Shown: positions 16,593 to 25,028 of the stretch, piece after piece
Layout: each line of letters starts with the position of its first letter
Position numbering within the stretch: position 1 is the stretch's first letter
NCBI RefSeq assembly: GCF_024385505.1
Contig: NZ_JANFLT010000006.1
Location: 558,001-622,000 of the forward strand
Reading direction: 5' to 3'
Origin: Arthrobacter zhaoxinii
GTDB lineage: Bacteria; Actinomycetota; Actinomycetes; Actinomycetales; Micrococcaceae
DNA length: 64,000 nt
The notes under the pieces: model-generated
Database searches by the model: none
What the model saw: only the letters and a program-made list of their open reading frames with translations
What the model was told of the DNA's origin: nothing
Program-made: the position numbers and the translations under genes

Positions 16593-17045
16593 ATGGCAAC
16601 ACACATCACCGCGCACCACAGCCGCAACAGATCGCACGACAGCGCCTCCGGACATGCGGGCACGAGTGACGGCGTGCAGCAGCAGTCCTCCGCGGAAACA
16701 CAGGTGAGCCTGTCCGAACAGGGGCACCTGGTGCTGGTGCTGCCTCCCGGGGAAGTGGTAACGAGTTCCATGGCTGCCGAGGCTGACGCGAAGATCGACA
16801 GATTGGCTACCGCGCGGAAACTTCCGCTCCTGCTCACCCTCACGGGAGTCGAATCCGTCTCCCGCAGCGCACGGGATGTTTTCGGTGCCGCACGTTCCCT
16901 GTCAGCCGTCGCCGTCGTCGGCGTCTCCCCGGTAGACCGGGTGATCGCCACCTTCCTGCTCGGAGGTGAGGTACAGCCATGCCCTACCCGGTACTTCACG
17001 TGTGAAAGCGACGCCCTCGAATGGTTGTCGAGGTACACCGAGTGA
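16593..17045 (+). CDS. STAS/SEC14-like small regulatory protein
   Basis: A 150-residue cytoplasmic protein. After a His/Ser-rich disordered lead (about 50 residues) the rest forms alternating strands and helices: GHLVLVLPPGEVVTSSMAAEA, LPLLLTLTGVESVSRSARDVF, VAVVGVSPVDRVIATFLLG, ending in SDALEWLSRY. This pattern fits a STAS-like or SpoIIAA-like fold. Its ATG at 16593 has GGGGGAAG just upstream. It overlaps the GGDEF-EAL gene by 4 bases (GTGA), so the two are translationally coupled and probably act together, for instance with this protein as a sensor or regulator of cyclic-di-GMP turnover. That role is inference from arrangement. Confidence 0.7.
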   Translation: MATHITAHHSRNRSHDSASGHAGTSDGVQQQSSAETQVSLSEQGHLVLVLPPGEVVTSSMAAEADAKIDRLATARKLPLLLTLTGVESVSRSARDVFGAARSLSAVAVVGVSPVDRVIATFLLGGEVQPCPTRYFTCESDALEWLSRYTE

Positions 17046-18616
17046 CTCTAAGGCCGGAAAACATCGGGGCCTCCTCGGAGGACCCGCGTCTCAGCAGTAT
17101 CATTGAGGGCATTGTCAGCATTGCGGCAGGAAACCTTACCGCACGGATTCCGACCTCCCCGGCCCGGGACCAAGTGGACGCCGTAAGTACAGGCATCAAC
17201 CTGCTGGCCGAAGAGCTGGACGATATCTACCGTGACCTCGAGCTGCGGGTGCAGAGCCGCACCCTGGAACTCCAGAAAGCCCATACGCAGATGCAGCGCA
17301 TGGCACTGTCGGATCCGCTCACCGGGCTCGGTAACCGGACAGCGTTAATGCAGCAGGTGGAGCTGGCCCTCGCGGAGTGGTCCGGGGGTGCATCCGCGCC
17401 GGCCGTGCTGATGATTGACTTGGACGGATTCAAGGACATCAATGACAGCTTCGGCCATGGCGCCGGCGACCTAGTGCTGCAGGAAGTGGCCGCCCGCCTT
17501 CTCGCTTCCGTCCCGGAGAACAGCGTCGTAGCGAGGCTCGGTGGCGACGAGTTCGCCGTGCTGCTCCCCGCCGCCGGCCGGCTCCCGGCCCGGGCGGCCG
17601 CGGAGACGATCCAGTCCGCCTTGAGTGCCCGGACCGTTGTGGAAGAACTGGATGTCTGGCCGCGGGCCAGCATCGGGATCCATGTGGCCGAAGGACCGCA
17701 GGCCGCGGAGGATCTGCTGCTCTGCGCCGACACAGCCATGTATGAAGCGAAGGAAGAAGGCCTGGGCCTGGTCCGGTCCTTCGAACCGGTGATGCTGTTT
17801 GCGCGGCAACTGCGACACCAGATGGCCTCGGAGCTGCGTCACGCCGCGGAACGGAACGAGTTCCAGTTGGTGTACCAACCCGTTGTTGATCTGGTCACGG
17901 GGCAGATGCAGGGTGTGGAGGTTCTCCTGCGCTGGGAACATCCGACCCAGGGACTGGTCATGCCGGATACCTTCATTCCGTTAGCTGAAGAGAGCGGCGC
18001 CATTACGGAGATCGGCCGCTGGGTACTGCGGTCCGCTCTGGAGCAACTGGCCGACTGGCGCTCGGAAGGTCTGGACCGTGAGGGGTTTCATGTCCGGGTG
18101 AATGTGTCCCCGTCCGAGCTGCAGAGCATGGATCTGGTGGACTACGTACGCACCATCCTGCGCGAAACCGGTGCCGCGCCGAGGGATCTGGTCCTGGAAA
18201 TCACCGAGAGTGCCTTTGTCGGCAGCGGAGATGTGGAGACCTACTCCATGAGAGCGCTGAAGGCCCTTGGTGTCCGCCTGGAAATCGACGATTTCGGTAC
18301 CGGTTATTCCTCCATCAGCTACCTGCGCCGGCTGCCCGTGGACACCGTCAAGGTGGACCGGGCACTCATCGCGGACATCGGCCGGGACAAAGGACAGTTG
18401 GAGTTCGTCGACGCGGTCCACCGCCTAATCCAGGCCGCCGGAATGGAAGCGGTCTTCGAGGGGATCGAAACCCCGGAGCAGGCTGAACTTTTGCAGGACA
18501 TGGGCTGCTGCAGCGGCCAGGGCTACTACTTCAGCCGGCCGCTCTCAGCCGAGCAGGTGGGAACGCTCCTGGCGAGCGGAAACCGCCTGCCCCTGGCCAC
18601 TGAGCTGCTGGCGTAA
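17042..18616 (+). CDS. GGDEF-EAL protein (cyclic-di-GMP synthesis/breakdown)
   Basis: A 524-residue protein, apparently soluble. Residues 20-85 form a HAMP-like coiled region (IVSIAAGNLTARIP...ELDDIYRDLELRVQSR). The GGDEF domain (about 85-245) has the intact active-site motif GGDEF at 167-171. The EAL domain (about 260-510) reads EVL at 293-295 in place of EAL, but keeps NVSPSELQ, ITESAF, DDFGTGYSS, KVDR and EGIET, so phosphodiesterase activity is likely though not certain. I use the GTG at 17042, overlapping the previous stop and with GAGG upstream; an ATG at 17021 has no ribosome site. Coupled to a STAS-like gene. The lack of a membrane segment points to a cytoplasmic input. Confidence 0.92.
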   Translation: MTLRPENIGASSEDPRLSSIIEGIVSIAAGNLTARIPTSPARDQVDAVSTGINLLAEELDDIYRDLELRVQSRTLELQKAHTQMQRMALSDPLTGLGNRTALMQQVELALAEWSGGASAPAVLMIDLDGFKDINDSFGHGAGDLVLQEVAARLLASVPENSVVARLGGDEFAVLLPAAGRLPARAAAETIQSALSARTVVEELDVWPRASIGIHVAEGPQAAEDLLLCADTAMYEAKEEGLGLVRSFEPVMLFARQLRHQMASELRHAAERNEFQLVYQPVVDLVTGQMQGVEVLLRWEHPTQGLVMPDTFIPLAEESGAITEIGRWVLRSALEQLADWRSEGLDREGFHVRVNVSPSELQSMDLVDYVRTILRETGAAPRDLVLEITESAFVGSGDVETYSMRALKALGVRLEIDDFGTGYSSISYLRRLPVDTVKVDRALIADIGRDKGQLEFVDAVHRLIQAAGMEAVFEGIETPEQAELLQDMGCCSGQGYYFSRPLSAEQVGTLLASGNRLPLATELLA

Positions 18617-18639
18617 CCTGACCCCCCCGGACGGGAAGA

Positions 18640-19197
18640 TCAGTTCAGGACCCGGTAGTGCAGGAACACGACGCCATTGGCGAAGCGTTTCTCATCCAGC
18701 AGCTCCAAACCCAGCCGGAGTCCGTCCGGCAGGAACCGCTTCCCGCCGCCGATGATCACGGGGGAGAGCAGCTGCTGCAGCTCGTCGACCAGTCCCGCCT
18801 TCAGTGCCTGGCCGGCGAGGTTCGCGCCGCCCACTGACACGTCGTCGTCGGACGCCTCCACAAGCGCCCGCACGGCGGCGGGATCGAACGTCCGCTCGAG
18901 CCGCGTGCGCGGGGCGGAGACCTCGGGGAGCGAACGGGAAAACACCACCTTGTCCGCCGCCTGCCAGATCCGTGCATATTCCTGGGTGGCCGGCGGCTCG
19001 CCTTCGGGCGGCAACGAGTCCCAGTACGACATCACCTCGTACAGCTGCCGCCCGATCAGATGCGTGCCTACGTTGCGCTCGAGCCCGTTGACGAAGAGAT
19101 GCACGTCTTCATCGGGCATGCTCCAGTCAAAGGACCCGGCCTCATCCGCAACGTAGCCGTCCAGGGAAGTGATGCTTGTGTAGATCAGCCGTCCCAT
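18640..19197 (-). CDS. Dihydrofolate reductase family protein (RibD C-terminal fold)
   Basis: A 185-residue cytoplasmic NADPH-dependent reductase of the RibD/DfrA fold. It begins RLIYTSITSLDGYVAD, the family start motif, and contains THLIGRQLYEVMSYW, ADKVVFSRSL, DVSVGGANLAGQALKAGLVDEL and PVIIGGGKRFLPDG, the phosphate- and NADPH-binding segments. Such proteins are common stand-alone enzymes in Actinobacteria; their substrates are largely unknown, so I do not call it folA or ribD. It follows the phosphosugar mutase gene with 18 bases between them on the same strand, so it may be the last gene of the punA operon. Confidence 0.88.
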   Translation of the reverse strand: MGRLIYTSITSLDGYVADEAGSFDWSMPDEDVHLFVNGLERNVGTHLIGRQLYEVMSYWDSLPPEGEPPATQEYARIWQAADKVVFSRSLPEVSAPRTRLERTFDPAAVRALVEASDDDVSVGGANLAGQALKAGLVDELQQLLSPVIIGGGKRFLPDGLRLGLELLDEKRFANGVVFLHYRVLN

Positions 19198-19215
19198 GCC
19201 GGCCTCCTGACCTGG

Positions 19216-20979
19216 TTAGAGTCCCAGGGCCGTCCGCACATCCGCCAGCACTGCATCCAGCGTGGCGCGGGCGTTTGCACGCGCAGCCGGGAGATCGGCG
19301 GCCGAGCCGACGGGTTCAATCACTTCGAGGTAGCACTTGAGCTTCGGTTCGGTTCCGCTGGGACGGATGATGACCCGGGTGTTGTCCTCGGTAATGTACC
19401 GCAGTCCGTCCGTGGGCGGCAGGCCGCCTGCACCTTCCGAAAGGTCGACGGCGGTTGCCACCGGTGAGCCTGCGAACGAGGCGGGTGGGAACTCGCGGAG
19501 CCGCTGCATCATCTCCGTGCGCAGTCCAAGGTTCTGGACGCGGATGGAGAGCTGGTCGCTCTGGTGCAGGCCGTGCTGCAGGGCGAGCTCATCGAGTTCG
19601 TCAAAGAGGGTGCGCCCGGCAGCCTTCAAAGAGGCCGCGAGCTCGGCCAGAAGCACGCCGGCGGAGATTCCGTCCTTGTCCCGGACCAGTCCCGGGGCCA
19701 CGCAGTAGCCAAGGGCCTCTTCATAGCCGAAGGTCAGCTTCGGCACACGGGAGATCCACTTGAAACCGGTCAGGGTTTCCTGGTGCTCAAATCCTGCAGC
19801 CTCGGCAATGCGGGCCAGCAGCCGGGAGGACACGATCGAGTTGGCGAAGACGACGCCGGAACGCGTCTTCTCGCCGCGTACCTTCCACCGGCCGGCGGCG
19901 ATCCGGCCGGCAATGTGGCGGCCCAGCAGGGCACCCACTTCGTCACCGCGCAGCATGCGCCAAACACCAGTGGCGGGATCCTTGGCGGCGACAGCGGCGC
20001 GGTCGGCGTCGGGATCGTTGGCCAGGACGAGGTCCGCATCGCGTTCGGCGGCAAGCTTCAGGGCCAGGTCCAGCGCTCCGGGTTCCTCCGGATTGGGGAA
20101 GGCAACAGTGGGGAAGTCCGGGTCCGGCAGGGCCTGCTCGGGAACCAGGGTCACCGACGTGAAACCGGCTCCGCGAAGCACTGCGGACATGGTTTCGCCG
20201 CCGACGCCGTGCATGGGCGTGAGGACGATGTCCAGGTCCCGTGCCGGGTAGCCTTCACGGTGCGCGAGGTCGTCCACGGCGCCGATGTAGTCGGCGATCA
20301 GGGATTCGGAAACCTCCGTGTAGCCATCCGGTGCCAGCTCAATGGAGTCCAGCGGAACGGTGTAATCAATCCGCGCGGCGATTTCGGCGTCGTACGGCGT
20401 GACGATCTGTGCGCCGCGGCCCGGACCCTTGACGGTACGGCCGCCCAGGTAGACCTTGTAGCCGTTGTCCGCGGCCGGGTTGTGGCTGGCCGTGACCATC
20501 ACGCCCGCGTCCGTGTCCAAAGCGCGCACCGCGTAGGCGAGCAGCGGCGTCGGAAGCGTGCACGGCAGGAGGAAGGTCTCGATGCCGGCCGCACCGAACA
20601 CGGCGGCCGTTTCCAAGGCAAAGTCCTTCGACTTGTACCGGGCGTCGTACCCGATGACGGCGCTGGGGGTCCAGCTGTCGCCGGCAGTGTCCTGCAGGAA
20701 GGAGGCAATGCCGGCGGCGGTGCGGCGCACCACCACTCGGTTCATCCGGTTGGGGCCGGCGCCCAGCTCCGCACGCAGCCCCGCGGTTCCGAACTCGAGC
20801 GTGCCGGCAAACCGGTCCGCCAGCTCCTGGGCCGCCGCGGCTGCCCCGGCGTCCGTACCGTCCGCGATGGTGCGCAGAAGGGTACGGAGCTGGAGCACGG
20901 TGTCAGGGTCGGGGTCGCTGTCCGCCCATTCCTGCGCGGCGGCGGTGAGTTCTTCGAGTTCAGCGGGAATCAGAGTCAT
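19216..20979 (-). CDS. pmmB: Phospho-sugar mutase (phosphomannomutase/phosphoglucomutase family)
   Basis: A 587-residue alpha-D-phosphohexomutase-type enzyme. The catalytic phosphoserine loop is TASHNP (Ser165), the metal-binding loop is NDPDADRA, the sugar-binding segment is GYEEALGY, and the phosphate-binding loop near the end is RPSGTEPKLKCYLEV. Length and order fit the actinobacterial PmmB type. It lies 51 bases downstream of punA on the same strand, so it may isomerise ribose 1-phosphate released by that enzyme (phosphopentomutase activity) rather than act only on mannose or glucose phosphates. The same pairing occurs in M. tuberculosis (Rv3307-Rv3308) as I recall. Substrate is inference. 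Confidence 0.92.
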   Translation of the reverse strand: MTLIPAELEELTAAAQEWADSDPDPDTVLQLRTLLRTIADGTDAGAAAAAQELADRFAGTLEFGTAGLRAELGAGPNRMNRVVVRRTAAGIASFLQDTAGDSWTPSAVIGYDARYKSKDFALETAAVFGAAGIETFLLPCTLPTPLLAYAVRALDTDAGVMVTASHNPAADNGYKVYLGGRTVKGPGRGAQIVTPYDAEIAARIDYTVPLDSIELAPDGYTEVSESLIADYIGAVDDLAHREGYPARDLDIVLTPMHGVGGETMSAVLRGAGFTSVTLVPEQALPDPDFPTVAFPNPEEPGALDLALKLAAERDADLVLANDPDADRAAVAAKDPATGVWRMLRGDEVGALLGRHIAGRIAAGRWKVRGEKTRSGVVFANSIVSSRLLARIAEAAGFEHQETLTGFKWISRVPKLTFGYEEALGYCVAPGLVRDKDGISAGVLLAELAASLKAAGRTLFDELDELALQHGLHQSDQLSIRVQNLGLRTEMMQRLREFPPASFAGSPVATAVDLSEGAGGLPPTDGLRYITEDNTRVIIRPSGTEPKLKCYLEVIEPVGSAADLPAARANARATLDAVLADVRTALGL

Positions 20980-21030
20980 GTGGATACCTAATGTTGCTGG
21001 TGCGGATAGCTGAGCGGCGGCGGAAGCGAG

Positions 21031-21831
21031 CTAGATCTTGTTGATGATCTCGGCAAGCAGCTTGGAGATGCGCGGTCCGGCGGCCTGTCCCGCTTCGAGG
21101 ACCTCGCCGTGGCTCAGTGCCACCGGGCTGATGCCGGCGGCGAGGTTGGTGACCAGGGAGATGCCGAAGACCTCCATGCCGGCGTGGCGCGCGGCAATGG
21201 CTTCCAGTGCCGTGGACATGCCCACCAGATCGGCGCCGATGGTCTTGGCGTAGCGGACCTCGGCCGGGGTTTCGTAGTGCGGACCGGTGAACTGGGCGTA
21301 AACGCCTTCGTCAAGGGTGGGGTCCACGCTGCGGGCAACGTCGCGCAGGCGCGACGAGTAAAGGTCCGTCAGGTCCACGAACGTGGCGCCTTCGAGCGGG
21401 GAGGTTGCGGTGAGGTTCAGGTGGTCGCTGATGAGCACCGGGGTGCCGGGCTGCCAGTCGGGGTTCAACCCGCCGCAGCCGTTGGTGAGGACCATGACCT
21501 TGGCGCCGGCAGCCGCTGCGGTGCGGACGCCGTGGACGACGGCGCGTACGCCCTTGCCCTCGTAGTAGTGAGTGCGTGCACCCAGGACGAGGGCGCGCTT
21601 GCCGTCGGTGGTGAGGACGGAGCGGATGGTGCCCACGTGCCCCTGCACGGACGGGGCGGAGAAGCCCGGGATGTCGGAGGCGGAGAGGGTGGCGGTGGTC
21701 TCGCCGATCAGTTCAGCGGCTTCACCCCAGCCGCTTCCGAGGACCAGGGCAATGTCGTGGGAGGGTACGCCGGTGTGCTCTGCAATGTAGTCGGCGGCCT
21801 GCTGGGCAAGTTCAAATGGGTCGTTAGTCAC
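21031..21831 (-). CDS. punA: Purine-nucleoside phosphorylase
   Basis: A 266-residue class II (trimeric type) enzyme that splits inosine and guanosine with phosphate into base and ribose 1-phosphate. It begins with HDIALVLGSGWGEAA, has the phosphate-site segment GARTHYYEGKGVRAVVHG, LTNGCGGLNPDWQPG, DHLNLTA, and the substrate-binding GPHYETPAEVRYAKTIGADLVGMST and SLVTNLAAGIS. The GTG start at 21831 is used. It heads a likely three-gene transcript with the phosphosugar mutase and the RibD-like reductase. Length is normal. Some databases name it deoD; the class II sequence fits punA better. Confidence 0.95.
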   Translation of the reverse strand: MTNDPFELAQQAADYIAEHTGVPSHDIALVLGSGWGEAAELIGETTATLSASDIPGFSAPSVQGHVGTIRSVLTTDGKRALVLGARTHYYEGKGVRAVVHGVRTAAAAGAKVMVLTNGCGGLNPDWQPGTPVLISDHLNLTATSPLEGATFVDLTDLYSSRLRDVARSVDPTLDEGVYAQFTGPHYETPAEVRYAKTIGADLVGMSTALEAIAARHAGMEVFGISLVTNLAAGISPVALSHGEVLEAGQAAGPRISKLLAEIINKI

Positions 21832-21922
21832 TTAACAAACTTACAGCCTGCAGGGAGCGCCGGAGTCCGCGGCGGAGGCCGCCGTTTGAGCGCTGTGACG
21901 GGATGGGACAGAATAGAGCCTT

Positions 21923-23329
21923 GTGACCACCCAACTAGATTTCACTGCCCGGAAACTTGCGATTCTCGGAGGGGGCCCCGGCGGCTATGAGGCTGCCCTC
22001 GTGGCCGCGTCCCTCGGTGCGGACGTAACCATCGTTGAGCGGCAGGGGCTGGGCGGCTCTGCAGTGCTCACCGACGTCGTTCCCTCCAAAACGCTCATCG
22101 CCACCGCCGATGTGATGACCCGGATGAACGCTGCCCGCAACCTCGGTGTGGAATTCGGAGACATCGCGTCCCCGGTCTTCGCGGACCTGAAGGTGGTCAA
22201 CCACCGTCTGCTGGCCCTGGCCAAGGAACAGTCCAACGACATCCGCAGCACCCTGGAGCGAGTGGGCGTCAAGGTGAAGATCGGCGACGGCCGCCTGCTG
22301 GACAACTCCACCATCGAGGTCACCGCCGCGGACGGCACCGTGGAAACGGTCAAGGCCGAGGCGCTGCTGATTGCGACCGGCGCGAACCCCCGTGAGCTGG
22401 ACACCTCCGTGCCGGACGGTGAACGGATCTTCACCTGGAAGCAGATCTACAACCTCACCGAGGTTCCCGAGCACCTGATCGTCATCGGTTCCGGTGTCAC
22501 CGGCGCCGAATTCGCGTCCGCCTACAACGGCCTCGGCACCAAGGTCACGCTGATCTCCAGCCGCGACCGGGTGCTGCCGGGCGAAGACGCAGACGCCGCC
22601 GTCGTGCTGGAGGACGTCTTCCAGGCCCGTGGCATGACCGTGCTCAGCAGGTCCCGTGCCGACTCCGTGAAGAACACCGGTGACGGCGTGCTCGTGACGC
22701 TTTCGGATGGACGCACGGTGGAGGGCAGCCACTGCCTCGTGGCCGTGGGCGCCATTCCGAACACCGCCGGCATCGGCCTGGAAGAAGCCGGCGTGCAGCT
22801 GGACGAGCGCGGCCAGATCCGGGTCGACGGCGTCTCCCGCACCACGGCGGACAACGTCTACGCCGCGGGCGACTGCACCGGCGTCTTCAACCTGGCGTCC
22901 GTGGCCGCCATGCAGGGCCGCATCGCGGTGGCGCACCTGATGGGTGACGGTGTGAAGCCGCTGAAGCTCAAGACCGTAGCCTCGAACATCTTCACTTCCC
23001 CGGAGATTGCCTCCGTGGGCGTCAGCGAGGCCGACGTTGCCGAGGGCCGCTACCAGGGCGATGTCATCAAGCTGTCCCTGCACACCAATGCCCGGGCCAA
23101 GATGATGGACGTCAAGGAAGGCTTTGTGAAGATCATTGCCCGCAAGGGCTCCGGCAGCGTGATCGGCGGCGTTGTGGTGGGTCCGCGTGCCTCGGAGCTG
23201 ATCTTCCCGATTGCCATCGCCGTCACCCAGAAGCTGCACGTGGATGACCTGGCCAGCACCTTCGCCGTGTACCCGTCCCTCACCGGCTCTATTTCCGAAG
23301 CCGCCCGGCGGCTGCACGTTCACCTGTAG
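21923..23329 (+). CDS. lpdA: NAD(P)H-quinone dehydrogenase, LpdA type
   Basis: A 468-residue flavoprotein of the disulphide-reductase fold. FAD-binding motif ILGGGPGGYEAALVAA is at residues 13-28, NAD(P)-binding VIGSGVTGAEFASAY near 190, and VYAAGDCTGVFNLASVA near 313. The CxxxxC redox pair of true dihydrolipoamide dehydrogenases is absent: the site reads GGSAVLTDVVPSK. This matches the M. tuberculosis Rv3303c group, which reduces quinones with NAD(P)H and protects against oxidative stress. The usual C-terminal His-x4-Glu catalytic pair is also absent, with TFAVYPSLTGSISEAAR in its place. GTG start at 21923, divergent from punA, followed by a terminator. Confidence 0.92.
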   Translation: MTTQLDFTARKLAILGGGPGGYEAALVAASLGADVTIVERQGLGGSAVLTDVVPSKTLIATADVMTRMNAARNLGVEFGDIASPVFADLKVVNHRLLALAKEQSNDIRSTLERVGVKVKIGDGRLLDNSTIEVTAADGTVETVKAEALLIATGANPRELDTSVPDGERIFTWKQIYNLTEVPEHLIVIGSGVTGAEFASAYNGLGTKVTLISSRDRVLPGEDADAAVVLEDVFQARGMTVLSRSRADSVKNTGDGVLVTLSDGRTVEGSHCLVAVGAIPNTAGIGLEEAGVQLDERGQIRVDGVSRTTADNVYAAGDCTGVFNLASVAAMQGRIAVAHLMGDGVKPLKLKTVASNIFTSPEIASVGVSEADVAEGRYQGDVIKLSLHTNARAKMMDVKEGFVKIIARKGSGSVIGGVVVGPRASELIFPIAIAVTQKLHVDDLASTFAVYPSLTGSISEAARRLHVHL

Positions 23330-23347
23330 GGAACTGCTCTTTCCCTT

Positions 23348-23392
23348 CCCGCGTCCGCGGCGGATTATCCGTCCGCGGGCGCGGGATTTTTT
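23348..23392 (+). terminator. Terminator after lpdA
   Basis: An imperfect stem (CCCGCG-TCCGCGG against CCGCGGG-CGCGGG, 23348-23385) followed by a run of T (23387-23392). It ends lpdA transcription. Confidence 0.75.
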
Positions 23393-23418
23393 ATGCCCGG
23401 ATTTCGGCGGCGTGAACC

Positions 23419-23443
23419 ATTTGTCCGGTATATGGACACAAAT
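23419..23443. promoter_or_regulatory. Operator-like dyad upstream of the MFS gene
   Basis: ATTTGTCC and GGACACAAAT form near-perfect inverted arms about a 7-base AT-rich spacer (GGTATAT). It lies 65 bases before the transporter start, a usual position for a regulator site. No regulator gene is adjacent, so the binding protein is unknown. Confidence 0.45.
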
Positions 23444-23507
23444 CTCAAATAACGGACGGATGCTCCTACGATATGGATACTTCATTTCCTCTTGCGAAAG
23501 AGTTCCA

Positions 23508-24938
23508 ATGTCTACTAAGAATCCCTCCGCGGCATCCACGCCGGCGCCGGTGCCGGCCAAGGCCAATTCCAAGAGCCGTGTGATTGTTGCCAGCCTCGTC
23601 GGAACCTCCATCGAGTTCTATGACTTCTACGTCTACGCAACGGCTGCGGTCCTCGTCTTCCCCCGGCTGTTCTTCCCGAACGCCGAGGGGGTCACGGCCC
23701 TGCTGAGCTCGTTCGCCGTGTTTGGGGTGGCTTTCATTGCCCGGCCGCTGGGCTCCATCGTCTTCGGGCACTTCGGTGACAAGGTGGGCCGCAAGGGAAC
23801 CCTGGTGGCATCGCTGCTGACCATGGGGATCGCGACGTTCCTGATCGGCTGCCTGCCCACCGCCCTGACACCGGGCTGGACCATCCTTGGTCCGGCGCTG
23901 CTGGTGGTCCTGCGGTTCGCCCAGGGCCTGGCCCTCGGCGGGGAATGGTCCGGGGCCGCATTGCTGGCCACGGAGAACGCACCGGCCAACAAGCGCGCCG
24001 TGTGGGGAACGTTCCCGCAGCTGGGCGCTCCGATCGGCTTCATCCTGGCCAACGGTCTGTTCCTGCTGCTGAGCTTCCAGCTGGACGCCGAGCAGTTCGA
24101 TTCCTGGGGCTGGCGCGTGCCGTTCCTGGCCAGTGCCGTCATGGTCATCATCGGCCTGTACGTGCGGTTGAAACTGGTTGAGACGCCGGCATTCCAGAAG
24201 GTTGTCGACTCCGGCGAGGTCAGCAAGCTGCCGCTGAGCCGCGCCTTCAAGTACAGCTGGCGCCAGATGATTGCCGGCACGTTCATCATGCTGGCCACGT
24301 ACGTGCTGTTCTACCTGATGACCACCTTCACCCTGTCCTACGGCACCGCCGCCAAGTCCGAGGACGCAGCCCGCGCCGCCGCAGAGAAGGCCGGGAAGAC
24401 TTTCGACCCCGAAACATTCACCGCCGGCCTGGGTTATGCGCGTAACGACTTCCTGATCATGCTGATCATCGGCGTGGTGTTCTTCGGTATCTTCACGCTG
24501 GTCGCCGGGCCGCTGGCGGAGAAGCACGGCCGCCGCAAGACGCTGCTGGTGGTCACCGCCGGGATCTTCCTCTTCGGTTTCACTTTCTCACCGCTGCTCG
24601 GCGGCGGAACCGTGGGCGTCATGGCGCTGCTGATCATCGGCTTCACCCTGATGGGACTGACCTTCGGGCCGATGGGCGCGATGCTGCCGGAACTCTTCCC
24701 GACGAACGTGCGCTACACCGGGTCGGCCATCGCCTACAACTTCTCCTCGATCCTGGGCGCTGCGGTGGCACCGTTCATAGCCGTCGCCCTGTGGCAGGCG
24801 GCGGACGGCAGTCCGTGGCTGGTGGGCATCTACCTGTCCTCGATGGCGGTGCTGACGCTGATCGCGCTGTTCGTCACCAAGGACACCAAGGACGTCGACT
24901 ACGAGAACAACTCCAGTGAGGCCGTGAAAGTCCTCTAA
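23508..24938 (+). CDS. MFS transporter, metabolite:H+ symporter (MHS) type
   Basis: A 476-residue inner-membrane transporter with about 12 hydrophobic segments. It shows MHS-type hallmarks: SRVIVASLVGTSIEFYDFYVY at the first helix, FGVAFIARPLGSIVFGHFGDKVGRKG spanning helices 2-3, RFAQGLALGGEWSGAALL and WGWRVPFL. Relatives carry proline/betaine, shikimate, citrate or alpha-ketoglutarate with protons; the substrate here cannot be told. A long polar insertion (about 280-300, YGTAAKSEDAARAAAEKAGK) sits between helices 7 and 8. I use the ATG at 23508, preceded by AAAGAG. A dyad sits upstream and a strong terminator follows, so it is a single-gene transcript. Confidence 0.9.
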   Translation: MSTKNPSAASTPAPVPAKANSKSRVIVASLVGTSIEFYDFYVYATAAVLVFPRLFFPNAEGVTALLSSFAVFGVAFIARPLGSIVFGHFGDKVGRKGTLVASLLTMGIATFLIGCLPTALTPGWTILGPALLVVLRFAQGLALGGEWSGAALLATENAPANKRAVWGTFPQLGAPIGFILANGLFLLLSFQLDAEQFDSWGWRVPFLASAVMVIIGLYVRLKLVETPAFQKVVDSGEVSKLPLSRAFKYSWRQMIAGTFIMLATYVLFYLMTTFTLSYGTAAKSEDAARAAAEKAGKTFDPETFTAGLGYARNDFLIMLIIGVVFFGIFTLVAGPLAEKHGRRKTLLVVTAGIFLFGFTFSPLLGGGTVGVMALLIIGFTLMGLTFGPMGAMLPELFPTNVRYTGSAIAYNFSSILGAAVAPFIAVALWQAADGSPWLVGIYLSSMAVLTLIALFVTKDTKDVDYENNSSEAVKVL

Positions 24939-24949
24939 CCGGTAACAAC

Positions 24950-24995
24950 ACAGCAGGCCCGGTTCCCTCTGCGGGAACCGGGCCTGCTGTTTTTT
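24950..24995 (+). terminator. Strong terminator after the MFS transporter
   Basis: An 18-base-pair perfect stem (ACAGCAGGCCCGGTTCCC paired with its complement ending at 24990), a 5-base TCTGC loop and a run of T. It ends the transporter gene and lies 34 bases before the convergent carboxylase gene. Confidence 0.9.
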
Positions 24996-25028
24996 GCGGT
25001 GCTGCTGTTGCCCGGGGTCCGTCCGGGA

